A stretch of DNA of 64,000 nucleotides from Rhynchonema sp. JSB1_4 (GCA_030248065.1 JASAMV010003322.1:31881-95880), one strand, 5' to 3'; shown: positions 47,972 through 61,377, counted from the stretch's first letter. The notes: generated by a model from the sequence alone, not told the origin. Made by a program: numbers and translations.

Positions 47972-49084
47972 CAGGGTTGTTTAAAAAAGTGGTCAATTAA
48001 AAAATTTAAAAAAAAAAATTTTTTTTACAATTTCTTTTTTTTAATAAAAAAGTCAAAATGGGCTAAATGTCCAAATGGCCTTTTCGAGGCAAAATGGGCG
48101 TGGGCGGTGAGAGCTGAATGAAACATCTGTGTTGATTGTGTTTCAATCGTTGTTGTGAGATGATTTCGCTTGTTGCTTTCAATGAACCACAGCCTTTCGC
48201 AGACAGCCAGGCAAAGTCTTGCACTAAAAGCAACCGAATCGGCATCCATTGTGTGACCGGTTTTGTTCACTGGTTTTTTTTGGCAAGTGTAGCGTAGGAG
48301 CACCACAAATGTCCTTGACATCAGGGATCGGTGTGTTTCATTCAATTCATGCTATTCACAGTATGCCACTCGCCTGCGCTTCTATAAGCTTTAAACGCAA
48401 TATCCGTTCTGTCAATCCACGCTATCGCAGAACAGCAACGACAGGGTTTTCAAAAAAAGTGTTAATTAAAAAAAAATTTAAAAAATTTTTTTTTGATACT
48501 CAGATTTTGCTTTTTTTTAATAAAAAGTTGCCCAAAATGGGCTGAAATGTCCAAAAATGGCCTTTTTCGAGGCAAAGTTGGCACTTTTCTTCTGTGGACG
48601 GGACAATTTCTCCAATCGCATCCTGCGGCGCCTGTATTCTCCCCAAATCCGTACAGGGATGCGCGGGGATGGTCTTTTATAGTGATGTGGCACGGATAAT
48701 GTACCACTGCATGCTACTACACATGTATATACATAGGTCTGGTGCAACCGGGCGCAAAAAGTCGACTGACACGCAAGATTTGGGCTGTAATCGATATTTT
48801 GATGGTCGTATATCAGATATACGGCATTAGATCATTAAATACGTTGTACGGCATGCTACACTACATTAGAGCATCGTCCTTCACCTCAGACTGTCGGAGC
48901 CATGGAATCTGCACACTCCGGGTCACCACACAAGTTCGGCCTCAGGCGTTTTCATTTTTAAATATTTCATCGTTTCATTATCCTAAACGTCGTTTCAACG
49001 TAAGTCCTTTTTCTAATAAAAAAATTTTTCAAAAAAAATCAAAAATTTAAAAAAGCTCGTTAATAAAAATTTTTTTTCAACCCT
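47972..49084 (+). mobile_element. hAT-like element, degraded copy (unit 2)
   Basis: CAATTTGC then CAGGGTTGTTT at the left; TTTTTTCAACCCT then CAATTTGC at the right (final G missing). Same insertion site as 59307-60530, so it was duplicated with the block rather than inserted independently. Confidence 0.7.
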
Positions 49085-49799
49085 CAATTTGCGTACCCGC
49101 CCATGAAACATTTTTTAAATCAAATCACTCTTTGCGAGTGCCACACATTACACTCAATGAGTAAAAAGTTCACTCAAATTTTCGTGGCGATACCACTGGC
49201 CGTTTAGTAATTTTTTTACTCAATTAGTGATACGCCAGAGTATAGTCGCCTGTTAGGTTTTGGAAATATCTAAACGGTTCTTCTTTTTACAATATACTCT
49301 AATTTCTTTTATACCAGTCTTTCTGTTATTGTTTTATTTATCACTTTTCATTCTGTTCATCGGACCACAGCAATAACTGCAACGAGCCGCCGAGTTTAGT
49401 TCCATTCCTTTCGCATGCGCACATGCGTTTTTTAGATTTTGCGTTCATGTATGCACGATGTTATTATCTGTGGTTTTCAATAGGGTATGCCTTCATGTTT
49501 TTGTAATTTAGACCCAGTTTATGTTTGTCGATAATGCTTCCTTCTTTCGACATTCGATGAATCAGTAGTTGTCTCTGGTTGACCTTTTACTGTAAAAGAT
49601 AGTGCCGCAAGGAAACAGGCTAACAAGTCACAGGGTTTGCTCCGTACGTTTACGCACAGCAAATAACAATAAAAAACTCTACTGTGTTTAGCTACAGTTC
49701 CGATGACACGGAGAAGTACTATAATTACAGACTCAGAGCGTATCAGGTTTATCAAAGGGGAGGTTGGGCCAGGTCCTTAGCCAAGAGACCAATTAGAGA

Positions 49800-49990
49800 T
49801 TCCGACCGTTACCCTCTTGGGAAATAAAAGAATAGATAGCATACCCAGCAGCCGAGCGAGCCAGCACCAAGCAAAGTATACGAAATTACGATCAAAACTC
49901 TACCTCAAACCGCTCTAACCCAATCCGCCAAGTCCGCCGAGATATCGATCGAGCAAGGTAGCTGAGCCTAAGGCCAGGCCACACCAAGAC
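49800..49990 (-). pseudogene. Remnant of MKVG-type peptide gene (unit 2)
   Basis: Only fragments remain: a minus-strand exon 2-like piece near 49840 and the intron word CTACCTCAAACCGCT near 49910, followed by broken exon 1 sequence. No frame survives. Confidence 0.45.
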
Positions 49991-51012
49991 GAGCTTCGCT
50001 TGGAGAGAGAGGGCAGAGTGAGGTAGAGAGTTCTTGGGCTTTCTACTTGCGAGCAAGCTACGTGGAAGGAATATAAATGAGCTTAATATATTATATGCCG
50101 TTGTTTTATAATACCCCCACTTCTTCCTTTCATGACTAAACCGGTCAGTAGCGATCCGTCAGCAGACTTCTACCACTCCCACCCATTCTACTCTCATACG
50201 TCATTTCGCGTTTTGTTTCCGTATTCTCAAAAGAATCGCCGAGAATAATAGTTTTTTCGCTTCCTCTTACGCCTTGCCGTTTTCGCACGTCGCGTTTCCT
50301 CTCAAGTGGCCTCCCCAGGAAGAACTAAAATAGACGAGAGAATAATCAAGAGTATTTTTTGAGTCTTCTCGCAGTTGCGCGCAACAGACGGATAGTTTTT
50401 CAACAACAACAATAATCCGGAGTTGCGAGATATCTTTCTCTTTGCACAGAGGAGGGTAGGGATAGTAAAAGAGACAAGAGATCGAGCGCCTTATCATGGC
50501 CGGAGAAACTGAATAGGTTCTGACACTTTCTGACAAGTAATATCCGTTTAAGCCATCACAGAAGTCAGTCATTGGCTATTCATTTGCTTCAAAAATAATT
50601 AACACATCGATTGCAACTGTGATGCATCGGACAGCTCGCCTCCTGCCTTTCCGTGTCTGCATTAGTAAGTGAGACTCTACTGCAGCATCGAATATCTTGA
50701 CGTTGGCTTGACAACAACTACATAGGTGTTTTGTGCAAAGAATTTGTGAACGGTTTTGTGCATGGATATGAGCAAGTAAATTCACCGGTTTACATGGTAA
50801 TGTGTTTCTGGGATTCTGATCAGAGTGATGCGAAAGCTGAGAACATTCATGTTGACTTGCCTGTTTCGGCGTTGTTCCTGAAAACTCGGTTTCTATTCCT
50901 ACGCGAGTTAATTAATACTGTGCCAATATGTTTTTGATGTCATCTTGTAAAAAATGAATCAACCAAATGCATTGTTGCTTTTTTATTTGAGGGAAGTTGC
51001 ATCATTGCTGGG

Positions 51013-51054
51013 ATAACTGATCAACAGAGTTACAGTGTTTGCTCAGGATGTTAT
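51013..51054 (-). promoter_or_regulatory. Conserved 3'UTR hairpin (degraded gene copy)
   Basis: The reverse complement gives ATAAC with GTTAT and a CTGTAAC-containing loop. TTTATT (a reversed AATAAA) lies nearby at about 50981. Confidence 0.6.
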
Positions 51055-51239
51055 AGGCACAGCAAATTACAAATGAGTTGATTTACAGGTTTTAACTACA
51101 GTACCCCAGATGGACTAGGTAGAACTTGTAAAGTTCAACTAATAAATCTACAAACTGAGATTTATCAGGCTTGTATCACAATGGAGGTTGATGGCCAGGT
51201 CCTTTAGCACTTATAACCGACACTCCGATTCCAACCCGT

Positions 51240-51548
51240 TCTTCTTCTGAAATCGGTACACTTTGTGTGACAATATGGCATTTGACGCTATGCTCCGCGG
51301 CTGATGACAGCACACACCGTAGACCTAGTATGGGTAGCCATAACCGTAGCCGAGCCGTAGCCACATAGCATAGCCCAGACTGAAAACAATGGCAAAACGT
51401 AAATGTATTTGTTCATAGATTAAAGGTAACCACTACTAACCCATACCGCCATAGTATCCGCCATATGGATATCCATATCCGAAACCGTAATAGGCCTAGC
51501 CATAGCCAGAGCCAGCACCAACAGAACGCACAGAATACCGATCTTCAT
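51240..51548 (-). pseudogene. Degraded MKIG-type peptide gene copy (unit 2)
   Basis: Minus-strand exon 1 starts MKIGILCVLLVLALA, then shifts frame where GAGGCTCAGGCC is replaced by a shortened TGGCTAGGCC. Intron 1 and fragments of exons 2 and 3 follow in the order of the clean gene at 63616-63955. Confidence 0.65.
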
Positions 51549-53473
51549 GTTTCGACGGGTGAGAGTTGGAGAGTGGGAGAGTACAGTTAGCTGAATATGA
51601 AACAAGTGTTGGGTGTGCAGAAACTTACTGTAGCTAAGGCACCACATAATATTGAACTTGGTTTAAAAAATCGCGGGGTTGTCCTATATTGGCTCATAAA
51701 TCAGTCCTATCGCAGTCAAATTTAACCCAGCAGCACCACGATTAGTCAGAAGAGGTGGAAATTAGCAAATTCCAAACTGATTTCCTTAAGAGCGGCGATC
51801 ATTTTATACTGTTTCTTACCCCAGTCCAGAAAAGGTCAAAGTACAAAGTTTTGGTCAGCAGCACATTCAGATAATTATACAGCATAACAGTTCTAGGCTA
51901 ATGCCTCTTTCCAGACTAAATTTACACAGCTAGTCAGACGGGATGCAGAAGAAGACAGAGTAAACCACAACAAAAGAGAAAATAAAAGATACCCAGAAAG
52001 AACAACGAGGACAGCCAAAAAGAATACGAAACCCAAACACATTGGCGCGAGGGAAGAGGGGCCTCCGGGGCGTCAGGTCCTCAGCATGCAACCAACGGTC
52101 GCCTTTCATGTAGTTTAATACAGTTCACTCCGGCTGTAGTCACCTGTATCACTCATTGTATGCTCGTAACACAGCACTTCGCACCACATTTAAGCCATAA
52201 TCATTTAAGAACACAACAACAATTAATATCCGTAGGAATAACGGTTTGGAAGCCGCAGGAGCAAAGTTCGATGATAGAATAGACCACATGTAAACCGGTG
52301 ATTTACTGTTATCCATGCACCTCACTTTGCAAACACCTATAGGGTAGCCCGTCAGAATTCGATGCTGAGTAGATTCTCACTACTAAGCAGACACGGAAGG
52401 GGAGGGCCCCTGCGTCAAGTTGCCGATATGTTATTGATTTTTACCCCAAAGCAAAAAGCCAATACACTACACTCTAGGCTTAACAACATAACTTTCAGAG
52501 GTCAGACCTTTAGTTCTCCAGCCATAACACTCATTTTATTCCCACACGCGACAGTCCTCATACTTATTGTACGTTGTCAACTGCCTGTGTTCATGCAGCA
52601 CAATCGATTAGTCCTTCCCCACCTGCCTTGCAAACATGGCAAAAAAGCGAAAGCACAAAGCAATAGTCTAGACAGCATGAGACACAGCACTATTTTGCTT
52701 CGGTTGGTTCGGATTTGAGCTGTGTGAGCATTGTGATATGTGCAAAAGTCTGGTTACTGACAAAAAGCTGTACGCACGTCGATCAACCACATTTTGGCCG
52801 ACCTGGCACACGCAACAGTACTGCTGAAGCAAAAGGACTCAACAGCTCAATTCAATCACCTTATAGAGCATTATTCATACGATTCTCCTAGTAACCAAGT
52901 AGGAATGCCCTCTTAGTTAATCGCTAGTTTCGCTTACACGTAATGTTGATAATATGTTTTTGCAGTTCGTTTCCTTTTTGTCGTGTACCAGTGGCGACAA
53001 TAGGCCCCACGGGAGCGGCAGCGACAGCTAAAAGGCGCAGGAAGCGACACAAAATATCAACTAGTGTCTATTGCGCGCTGCGATTACTATTTGAGAATAG
53101 CGAAACCAAAACACCCGCGATAGATTACACGTTTCACATCGTCAAGTAAGATGCCACACAATAGCCAAGAATTTATGGCGTTTGGAACGAGTGGTACAGT
53201 AAGTGCTCCTATGCCTAGTAAGCGACCACGATCGGCTCACTGACCTTTTCGGTTAAAAGCATGCCAATGAACAGCTGAAGAACAAGTTTTTTGACCGCCG
53301 AAAAGGGTATGTATAAAACCGAACGGCATTCAATTTAGAGATCAGTTCAGTTTTCACAAGCACCTCAAAAGCATAATCTACATAAGTTTTGATATTCGCT
53401 TCCAACTTAACTTCTCCAATTAATGACAAAGCCCAAAACTCTCTCCTTTTCCTCTCACTCTCCCCTTTCCGTC

Positions 53474-53830
53474 ATGAAGGTGGCTGTACGTTCTGTTGGT
53501 GTTGGCGCTGCCTATAGGCTCAGGCTACCATTATGGCTCGGATACGGATATCCATTCGGCGGGGATACTATGGCGGATATGGGTTAGCAGCGGTTTAGGT
53601 AGCAGTTTTTTCGAATGATGCGATCAGCAGTTCATGACTCGATCTTTTCAGTCTCGGATATGGCTATGGTGCCTCGGCTCCTGGCTACGACTGTGGGGAT
53701 GAGTTGCTCATATCTTCAGTCATTTACGTTATGTTGTTGAAAAGTTTGATATCCCTTAATGCGACTATTACAGCGAGGTGAAACGGTCGGATCGTCTTAG
53801 ATTTGTCTTCTCAGGGCTAATGGACCTTAA
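53474..53830 (+). pseudogene. Degraded MKVG-type peptide gene copy (unit 3)
   Basis: The start MKVAVRSVG shows an early frame change relative to MKVGSLCVLL. A later piece encodes GYGYPFGG, then the frame is lost. TATAAAAC at about 53295 with ATCAGTTCAG 30 bp downstream preserves the promoter. The exon 2 end reads GTGGGGATGAGT, with the same altered donor as the 61.5-kb copy. Confidence 0.6.
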
Positions 53831-54611
53831 CCCCAACCTTGCCCTTCATTTGTGATAAAACCTATACGCTTAAGTGCTGTAGATTTATTAGTTGAACTTT
53901 CCTCCTGTCCAGTCGACACTATAGCTACAACACAGTCAGAGTTTTTTCATTGTTATTTGCTGTGCTAAAACGTCACGGAGCAAACCCTTGACTTTGTTAG
54001 CCTGTTTTCTTGCGGCACTATCTTTTACAGTAAAAGGTTCAACCAGAGACAACTACTGATTTCATCACATGTCGCAAAGCAAGGAAGCATTATCGCACAA
54101 ACATAAACTGGGTCTAAATTCTCAAAAACATTGATAGGCATAACCCCTATTGCAAAAGCCACAATAAAATACAACATCGTGCTTTAATTCCACATGAACG
54201 CAAATCTAAATACAAGCGCATGTGCGCATGCGAAAGGAATGGAACCTAAACTGCGGCGGCTTCGTTTTGCAGTTATTGCTGTGGTCCGAATGAACAGAAT
54301 GACAACAGTGATAAAATACAAACAATCACAAACCAGCAACATGACTTTGGTTATCACCAAAGACAATTTAGCCAAAGTATCATATGTACACACAAGAAGA
54401 ACCGTTTAGATATTTCCAAAACCTAACAGGCGACTATTACTCTCTCGGGCCGTATCCACTCAATTGAGTTAAAAAAATTACTCAAACGGCCAGTGGTATC
54501 GCCCCAACGAAAATTTGAGTGAACTTTTTACTCAATTGAGTGTAATGTGTGGCACTCGCAAAAGAGTGATTTGCATTTCAAAAAATGTTTCATGGGCGGG
54601 TACGCAAATTG

Positions 54612-55837
54612 CAGGGTTGAAAAAAAAAATTTTTATTAACGAGCTTTTTTTTAAAAAAAAAAAATTTTTTTGATTTTTTTTGACGAAAAATTTTTTTATT
54701 AGAAAAAGGACTTGACGTTGCAAACGACGTTTCAGGATAAATGAAATCAATCACTACATATTTTCAAAAATTGAAAAATTTTCGCCTGTGTCCAACTTGT
54801 GTGGTGACACCCGGTCAGTTATATGCAGATTCCATGGTCTCCGACCAGTCTGAGGTTGAAGTTGACTAACGATGTTACTCTAATGTAGTGTAGCATGCCG
54901 TACAACGTATTTAATGCATCTAACACGTATATCTGATATACGACCGTCAAAATATGATTACAGCCCAAATCTTGCGTGTAATGCGACTTTTTGCGCCCGG
55001 TTTACAACCATGTCTCTGCGTGTGTAGTCACGTGGGTGGTACATTATCCGTGCCACATCGCTGTGGGAGATCATCCCCGCGCCACATCCCTGTACGGATT
55101 TGGGGACAATGCGGGGCGCGGCGAGATGCAATTTTGGAAAAATTGTCCCGTCCACAGAAGAAAAGTGCCAACTTTTTGCCTCGAAAAAGGCCATTTTTGG
55201 ACATTTCAGCCCATTTTGGGCAACTTTTTTATTAAAAAAAAGCAAAATCTGAGTATCAAAAAAAAATTTTTTTTTTAAATTTTTTTTTAATTAACCACTT
55301 TTTTTAAACAAGACCTGCTCAAGACTTGCTGTTTCTGCGATAGCGTGTGATTGACAGAACGGATATTGTTCGTTTAAAGCTTATAGAAGTCGTCCGGCGA
55401 GTGTGCATACTGTGAATAGCATGAATTGAATGAAACACACCGACACCCTGATGTTTCAAGGCGCATTTGCGGTGCTCCTACGCTTACACTTTTCCCAAAA
55501 GGAACCAGCGCAACAAAACCGGTCACACAATCGATGCCGATTCGGTTGCTTTTTCATGCAAGACTTTGCCTGGCTGTTCTGCGAAAGGCTGTGGTTCATT
55601 GAAAGCAACAAGCGAAATCGCTCATCACAACAACGAGTGAAACACAATCAACACAAATGTTTCATTACAACTCTCACCCCCGCCCACGCCCAATTTTTGT
55701 TTAAAAAAGGCCATTTTTGGAACGTTTCACCCCATTTTGGGCAACTTTTTTTATTAAAAAAAAGCAAAATCTGAGTTTCAAAAAAAAAATTTTTTTTTTT
55801 AAATTTTTTAATTGACCACTTTTTTTAAACAACCCTG
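54612..55837 (-). mobile_element. hAT-like element (unit 3 copy)
   Basis: CAAATTG beside CAGGGTTGAAAAAA at the left, and AAACAACCCTG then GCAAATTG at the right. About 1.2 kb, the reverse-oriented counterpart of 59307-60530. Confidence 0.8.
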
Positions 55838-57193
55838 GCAAATTGAGTAGTCTCTTTTTCGACTTCATTTTCGTTGCAACGGTCATGAAAATATATGACA
55901 CGAATTATGAGAAATGAAATGACACAATAGGTAAATAAAAAGAATAACAATGGGCGTTATAACACAGGATACAATAAGACAAACAGAAAACTAACACGAA
56001 CATGGGCTGGACTTCTCCCTTGTAAATAAACTCAACCATCCTAACCTAAATAGTGTTTACAAAAGGTACTAACACCCGTAAAATAGTCTCTGTTGACAAA
56101 TAACAACCAAAAAGGAATATGAAACGACCCTTCCCTAACGACCTAGCAAAAATTTGCCGCACCCATCAATTTGTGTTCTGGCTGCTTTGGCAGGGCGGGT
56201 CAGATTCACGTACCCGGGATTTTGGGTCAAGACTTGGTTGGGCGGGTGGTAGGGCAATATCAAAGTTTTGTCCCCCCAGACGCAGCGCTTTCCTAAAGGA
56301 ACCCCCAAAATACTACCCCCTCCGCAACCACAGTGGAGAAATACCCCCTAAACAAAGAGCTGCAAAACACACCGCCCCAAAACAACCATAGGGTAGAAGC
56401 GAGGGAAGAAATAGAGCCCCTCCCAAATATTACCCAATATATAAAGCCCCACAGAGCTGAAAGACAGACCGGCTAAAATCTTCCCCAAACACCCCCCCCC
56501 GCGACCCGGCCCGATCTGCCAAATCTAAGGCCCGGCCGAGTCAGCCAAAGCCAGGCCCTCCCCGGTCCGGCATATCCTGATTTTTTTTGGATAAAGTTTC
56601 TAGCATGATTTTTCATACGAAGACTAAGCTTAACTCTCAATGTGCTCCTGCCTCTGGCCGGGCCGGCCCTGCTCCGGCCCGGCCCGAGCGGCAGCCGTCC
56701 AGGCCCGGCGGCCCGGCCCGGCCTGTTTGGCTGTTTCTTTAGCCCACGATAGTTGAGGCTTGTTGGTGGCGTTCACGAGACGGGAGGCGGCCGTTGTAAA
56801 AAACACAAAAAAACAACAAGCAACTGCCTTCGGTGTGCCTGCCACGTGCGTTTCGGGGCTCGGACACAATTCGAACCTGAAGCAGCGAACGCTCGCCTCG
56901 CTGTCGACTACAACACAGGCTGTTTGTGACCTTTTAAAAAGAGCGCGCAACGAACGCAACAAGCAGGTGCTCGGGAACGCACAGCAAAACAGAAGACGGG
57001 AACTCGAGGCCGGCCGGACGCGACGAGCAACATCAGAACGAGCGTACAGGAGGGAGGCCACGAGCCCACTTGAACAACAAATCGTAAATGCGGCCGAGTA
57101 GACTATTAAGCTCGATTACCAACTGACCTCTTTTCTGTCTGAGAAACTGTTACCGAACTGTTTAGGAACAAGTTTTTAGACGGACGAAAAGGG

Positions 57194-57229
57194 TATAAAA
57201 GTAGACGGTGTTCTATTCAGACATCAGTT
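57194..57229 (+). promoter_or_regulatory. TATA/initiator core promoter
   Basis: TATAAAA at 57194-57200 and ATCAGTT at 57223-57229, 29 bp apart. GTTTCAG|CTAACTG at about 57359 looks like the end of a 5'UTR intron. Confidence 0.7.
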
Positions 57230-57398
57230 CACTTTGGGGAACAATCCCCTCTTCCCTTCTAATTTCGCGCTGTCTTTCAAATTCAACTTTCCCTTGCCTC
57301 ATACAAAACGTTAGATTAAGGTTTGCGAACGATACGTTGCACAACTGAACAAGTGTTTCAGCTAACTGTCACTCTCCAACTCTCACCCCGTCGCAAAC

Positions 57399-57742
57399 AT
57401 GAAGATCGGTATTCTGTGCGTTCTGTTGGTGCTGGCGCTGGCCTATGAGGCTCAGGCGTACTACGGCTTCGGATATGGATATCCATTCGGAGGATACTAT
57501 GGCGGATATGGGTTAGTTCTTGAAGGGTAGCAATTTATTCGAAGACATGACAAGCAGTTTACGATTGCGATAATTTCAGTCTGGGCTACGGCTATGGTGG
57601 CTACGGACTCGGCTACGGCTATGGCTACCCCGGCTTCGGCTACTACGGCTGGGGGTGAGTTGCTCTTGAATTTGAAGACAATTACTGTTTGTTGGTGACA
57701 ATTTGGATGTCAAATATGCGATTTGATTTCAGCAAGAAGTAA
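57399..57742 (+). CDS. Small secreted Gly/Tyr-rich peptide (MKIG subfamily) with GKK tail, three exons
   Basis: Exons 57399-57511, 57580-57654 and 57733-57742 encode 65 residues. The signal peptide MKIGILCVLLVLALAYEAQA precedes YYGFGYGYPFGGYYGGYG. Exon 2 encodes GLGYGYGGYGLGYGYGYPGF and ends YYGWG. The micro-exon (C, AAG, AAG, TAA) gives GWGKK, an amidation-type ending. All donors are GTTAGT or GTGAGT and acceptors TTTCAG. It has the full family set: TATA, initiator, acceptor before the ATG, 3'UTR hairpin and AATAAA. A decayed copy lies at 46150-46432. Confidence 0.88.
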
Positions 57743-57940
57743 ATGGGTTGGAATCGGCGAGTGTCGGTTATCTCAATGTGGCTAAAGGACCTTGGACCCC
57801 AACATCATCCTCCAACTGTGATAAATCCATGATACAATCTCAGTTCTGTAGATGTATTAGTTGAACTTTCTAGTCGCGTCCGGCCGGACACTGTAGTAAC
57901 TACAACACCATAGTCTTTACATTGTTATTTGCTGTGCGTT

Positions 57941-58011
57941 ATAACATCACGGAGCAAACACTGTAACTTTGTTGACCAGTTATCGTTGCAGCGCTACTTT
58001 TTCACAATAAA
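57941..58011 (+). terminator. Conserved 3'UTR hairpin and poly(A) signal
   Basis: Hairpin 57941-57983: ATAAC pairs with GTTAT and TCA with TGA (an A-C mismatch beside it), with a weak upper stem and a loop containing CACTGTAA. AATAAA is at 58006-58011, 23 nt on. Confidence 0.75.
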
Positions 58012-58339
58012 AGGTCAATCAGAGACAGCTACTGTGTTAATGGATTAGTCGTAAACAGCAGAAATGGCACGAATTAAAAGTACGTTCCCGTTGCTTCACA
58101 CGGTTACCAAGAGATTTGTGTCACCGAGAACCAACAACGAGAGAAGCTGCCAAATTGTGGAACATAAGGCAAACAAACACACGAAAATGAAGCAAAGTTG
58201 CTTGTTGTTTGATTTTGTGTTTTTTAACATACGTGCACCGCTTTACCAATCCACCGTCTCAATGTGATACTGAACCGCTACACTAAACAGATGCCCCTTA
58301 GACTTATTCTTAGGCTTAAGATGAAAATCATGCCAGAAC

Positions 58340-58920
58340 CCTTATCCAAAATATCAGGCCGGGCCGGGCCGCACCGGGCCTGGACGGACTTTGCCGAACT
58401 CGGGCCGGGCCGGAAATTTGGCAGATCGGGCCGGGCCGGGCCAGCTTAGGCTTAGGCTTAGGGCTCATTGAGAGAGTTAGGCTTAGGCTTCGTATGAAAA
58501 ATCATGCTAGAAACTTTATCAAAAAAATCAGGCTGGGCCGGGGCGGACCGGGCATGGCCGGGCTTTGGCTGACTCGGCCGGGCCGGAGATTTGGCAGATC
58601 GCGCCGGTCGCGGGGGGGGGGCTGCGGGGGTAGGGGAAGATTTTAGCCGGCCTGTCTTTCATCGCTGGGGGGCTGTATTTATTGGGTAATATTTGGGAGG
58701 GGCTCTATTTCTTCCCTCGCCTCTTCCCTATGGTTGTTTTGGAGCGGTGTGTTTTGCAGCTCTTTGTGTTGGGAGGGGGTATTTCTCCACTATGGTTGCG
58801 GAGGGGGTAGTATTTTGGGGGTTCCTTTGAGGAAAGCGCTGCGTCTGGGGGGACAAAACTTTGATATTGCCCTACCACCCGCCCAACCAAAGTCTCTCCC
58901 CACCCCAAAATCCCGGGTAC
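58340..58920. other. GC-rich low-complexity tract with short TTAGGC runs
   Basis: GGCCGGGCCGGGCC-type repeats, then TTAGGC-TTAGGC-TTAGGG at 58446-58463 and two more TTAGGC at 58477-58488. A G-rich stretch follows. No gene is supported. Confidence 0.6.
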
Positions 58921-59306
58921 GCTAGTCCCCTACCCGCCCTGCCAAAGCAGCCAGAACACTAATTGATGGGTGCGGCAAATTTTTGCTGAGGTCGTTCAGG
59001 GAAGGGTCGTTTCGATATTCCTTTTTGGTTGGTTATTTGTCAACAGAGACTATTTACGGGTGTTAGGTACCTTTTGTAGAACACTATTTAGGGTTAGGAT
59101 GGTTGGGAGGTTTATTTACAAGGGAGAAGTCCAGCCCATGTTCGTGTTAGGTTTTCTGTTTGTCTTGGATTGTATCCTGTGTTATAACGCCCATCGTTAT
59201 TCGTTTCTATTATGATTGTGCCTCATTTCATTCTCATAATTTGTGTCATATATTTTCATGACCGTTGCAATGAAAATGAATTCGAAAAAGAAACTACTCA
59301 ATTTGC

Positions 59307-60530
59307 CAGGGTTGTTTAAAAAAAGTGGTCAATTAAAAAATTTAAAAAAAAAAATTTTTTTTTTGAAACTCAGATTTTGCTTTTTTTTAATAAAAAAAGT
59401 TGCCCAAAATGGGCTAAAATGTCCAAAAATGGCCTTTTTCGAGGCAAAAAATGGGCGTGGGCGGTGAGAGCTGAATGAAACATCTGTGTTGATTGTGTTT
59501 CAATCGTTGTTGTGATGAATGATTTCGCTTGTTGCTTTCAATGAACCACAGCCTTTCGCAGAACAGCCAGGCAAAGTCTTGCACTAAAAAGCAACCGAAT
59601 CGGCATCCATTGTGTGACCGGTTTTGTTGCACTGGTTTTTTTTGGCAAGTGTAGCGTAGGAGCACCACAAATGTGCCTTGAAACATCAGGGATCGGTGTG
59701 TTTCATTCAATTCATGCTATTCACAGTATGCACACTCGCCTGACGACTTCTATAAGCTTTAAACGAACAATATCCGTTCTGTCAATCACACGCTATCGCA
59801 GAAACAGCAATCTTGAGCAGGGTTGTTTCAAAAAAAGTGGTTAATTAAAAAAAAATTTAAAAAAAAAATTTTTTTTTGATACTCAGATTTTGCTTTTTTT
59901 TAATAAAAAAGTTGCCCAAAATGGGCTGAAATGTCCAAAAATGGCCTTTTTCGAGGCAAAAAGTTGGCACTTTTCTTCTGTGGACGGGACAATTTTTCCA
60001 AAATCGCATCCTGCGGCGCCCTGTATTGTCCCCAAATCCGTACAGGGATGCGCGGGGATGGTCTTTTATAGTGATGTGGCACGGATAATGTACCACTGCA
60101 TGCTACTACACATGTATATACATAGGTCTGGTGCAAAACCGGGCGCAAAAAGTCGATCTGACACGCAAGATTTGGGCTGTAATCGATATTTTGATGGTCG
60201 TATATCAGATATACGGCATTAGATGCATAAAAAACGTACTACGGCATGCTACACTACATTAGAGTAACATCGTTAGTCAACTTCAACCTCAGACTGGTCG
60301 GAGACCATGGAATCTGCACAATACTACCGGGTGTCACCACACAAGTTCGGCCTCAGGCGAAAATTTTTCAATTTTTGAAAAATATGTTGCATCGATTTCA
60401 TTTATCCTGAAACGTCGTTTGCAACGTCAAGTCCTTTTTTCTAATAAAAAAATTTTTCGTCAAAAAAAATCAAAAAATTTTTTTTTTTTAAAAAAAAGCT
60501 CGTTAATAAAAATTTTTTTTTTCAACCCTG
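59307..60530 (+). mobile_element. hAT-like element, 1.2 kb, clean copy
   Basis: It begins CAGGGTTGTTTAAAAAAAG and ends AATTTTTTTTTTCAACCCTG. A perfect 8-bp duplication, CAATTTGC, lies at 59299-59306 and 60531-60538. Its 5' terminal 150 bp recur inside at about 59818 (CAGGGTTGTTTCAAAAAAAG onward), so the element carries an internal duplicate of its own end or a nested relative. No transposase frame is recognised. Confidence 0.9.
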
Positions 60531-61377
60531 CAATTTGCGTACCCGCCCATGAAACATTTTTTGAAATGCAAATCACTCTTTTGCGAGTGCCACACATTAC
60601 ACTCAATTGAGTAAAAAGTTCACTCAAATTTTCGTTGGGGCGATACCACTGGCCGTTTGAGTAATTTTTTTAACTCAATTGAGTGGATACGGCCCGAGAG
60701 AGTAATAGTCGCCTGTTAGGTTTTGGAAATATCTAAACGGTTCTTCTTGTGTGTACATATGATACTTTGGCTAAATTGTCTTTGGTGATAACCAAAGTCA
60801 TGTTGCTGGTTTGTGATTGTTTGTATTTTATCACTGTTGTCATTCTGTTCATTCGGACCACAGCAATAACTGCAAAACGAAGCCGCCGCAGTTTAGGTTC
60901 CATTCCTTTCGCATGCGCACATGCGCTTGTTTTAGATTTTGCGTTCATGTGGAATTAAAGCACGATGTTGTATTTTATCTGTGGCTTTTGCAATAAGGGG
61001 TTATGCCTATCAATGTTTTTGCGAATTTAGACCCAGTTTATGTTTGTGCGATAATGCTTCCTTGCTTTGCGACATGTCGATGAAATCAGTAGTTGTCTCT
61101 GGTTGACCTTTTACTGTAAAAGATAGTGCCGCAAGGAAAACAGGCTAACAAAGTCACAGGGTTTGCTCCGTGACGTTTCTTACGCACAGCAAATAACAAT
61201 GAAAAAACTCTGACTGTGTTGTAGCTACAGTGTCCGACTGGACACGGCAGGAAAGTTCAACTAATAAATCTACAGCACTCAGAGCGTATCAGGTTTTATC
61301 ACAAATGGAGGGCAAGGTTGGGGTCCAAGGTCCTTTAGCCACATTGAGAAGACCAAATCTAGACGATTCCGACCCGT

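Larger units (their letters stand above)
46830..51870 (+). repeat. Inverted array, unit 2 (forward, degraded throughout)
   Basis: It follows the order of 57.86-64.0 kb: 3'UTR of the MKIG gene, GC-rich tract, ATGGGTGCGGCAAATTTTTG block, hAT element, MKVG remnant, MKIG copy. Indels are dense and favour single missing bases. Confidence 0.7.
52280..57100 (-). repeat. Inverted array, unit 3 (reverse)
   Basis: It runs in reverse through the equivalents of 63.1 kb down to 58.0 kb. The hAT element part (54.4-55.9 kb) is nearly clean; both ends are degraded. 51.87-52.28 kb has no clear counterpart and contains nothing I recognise. Confidence 0.7.
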
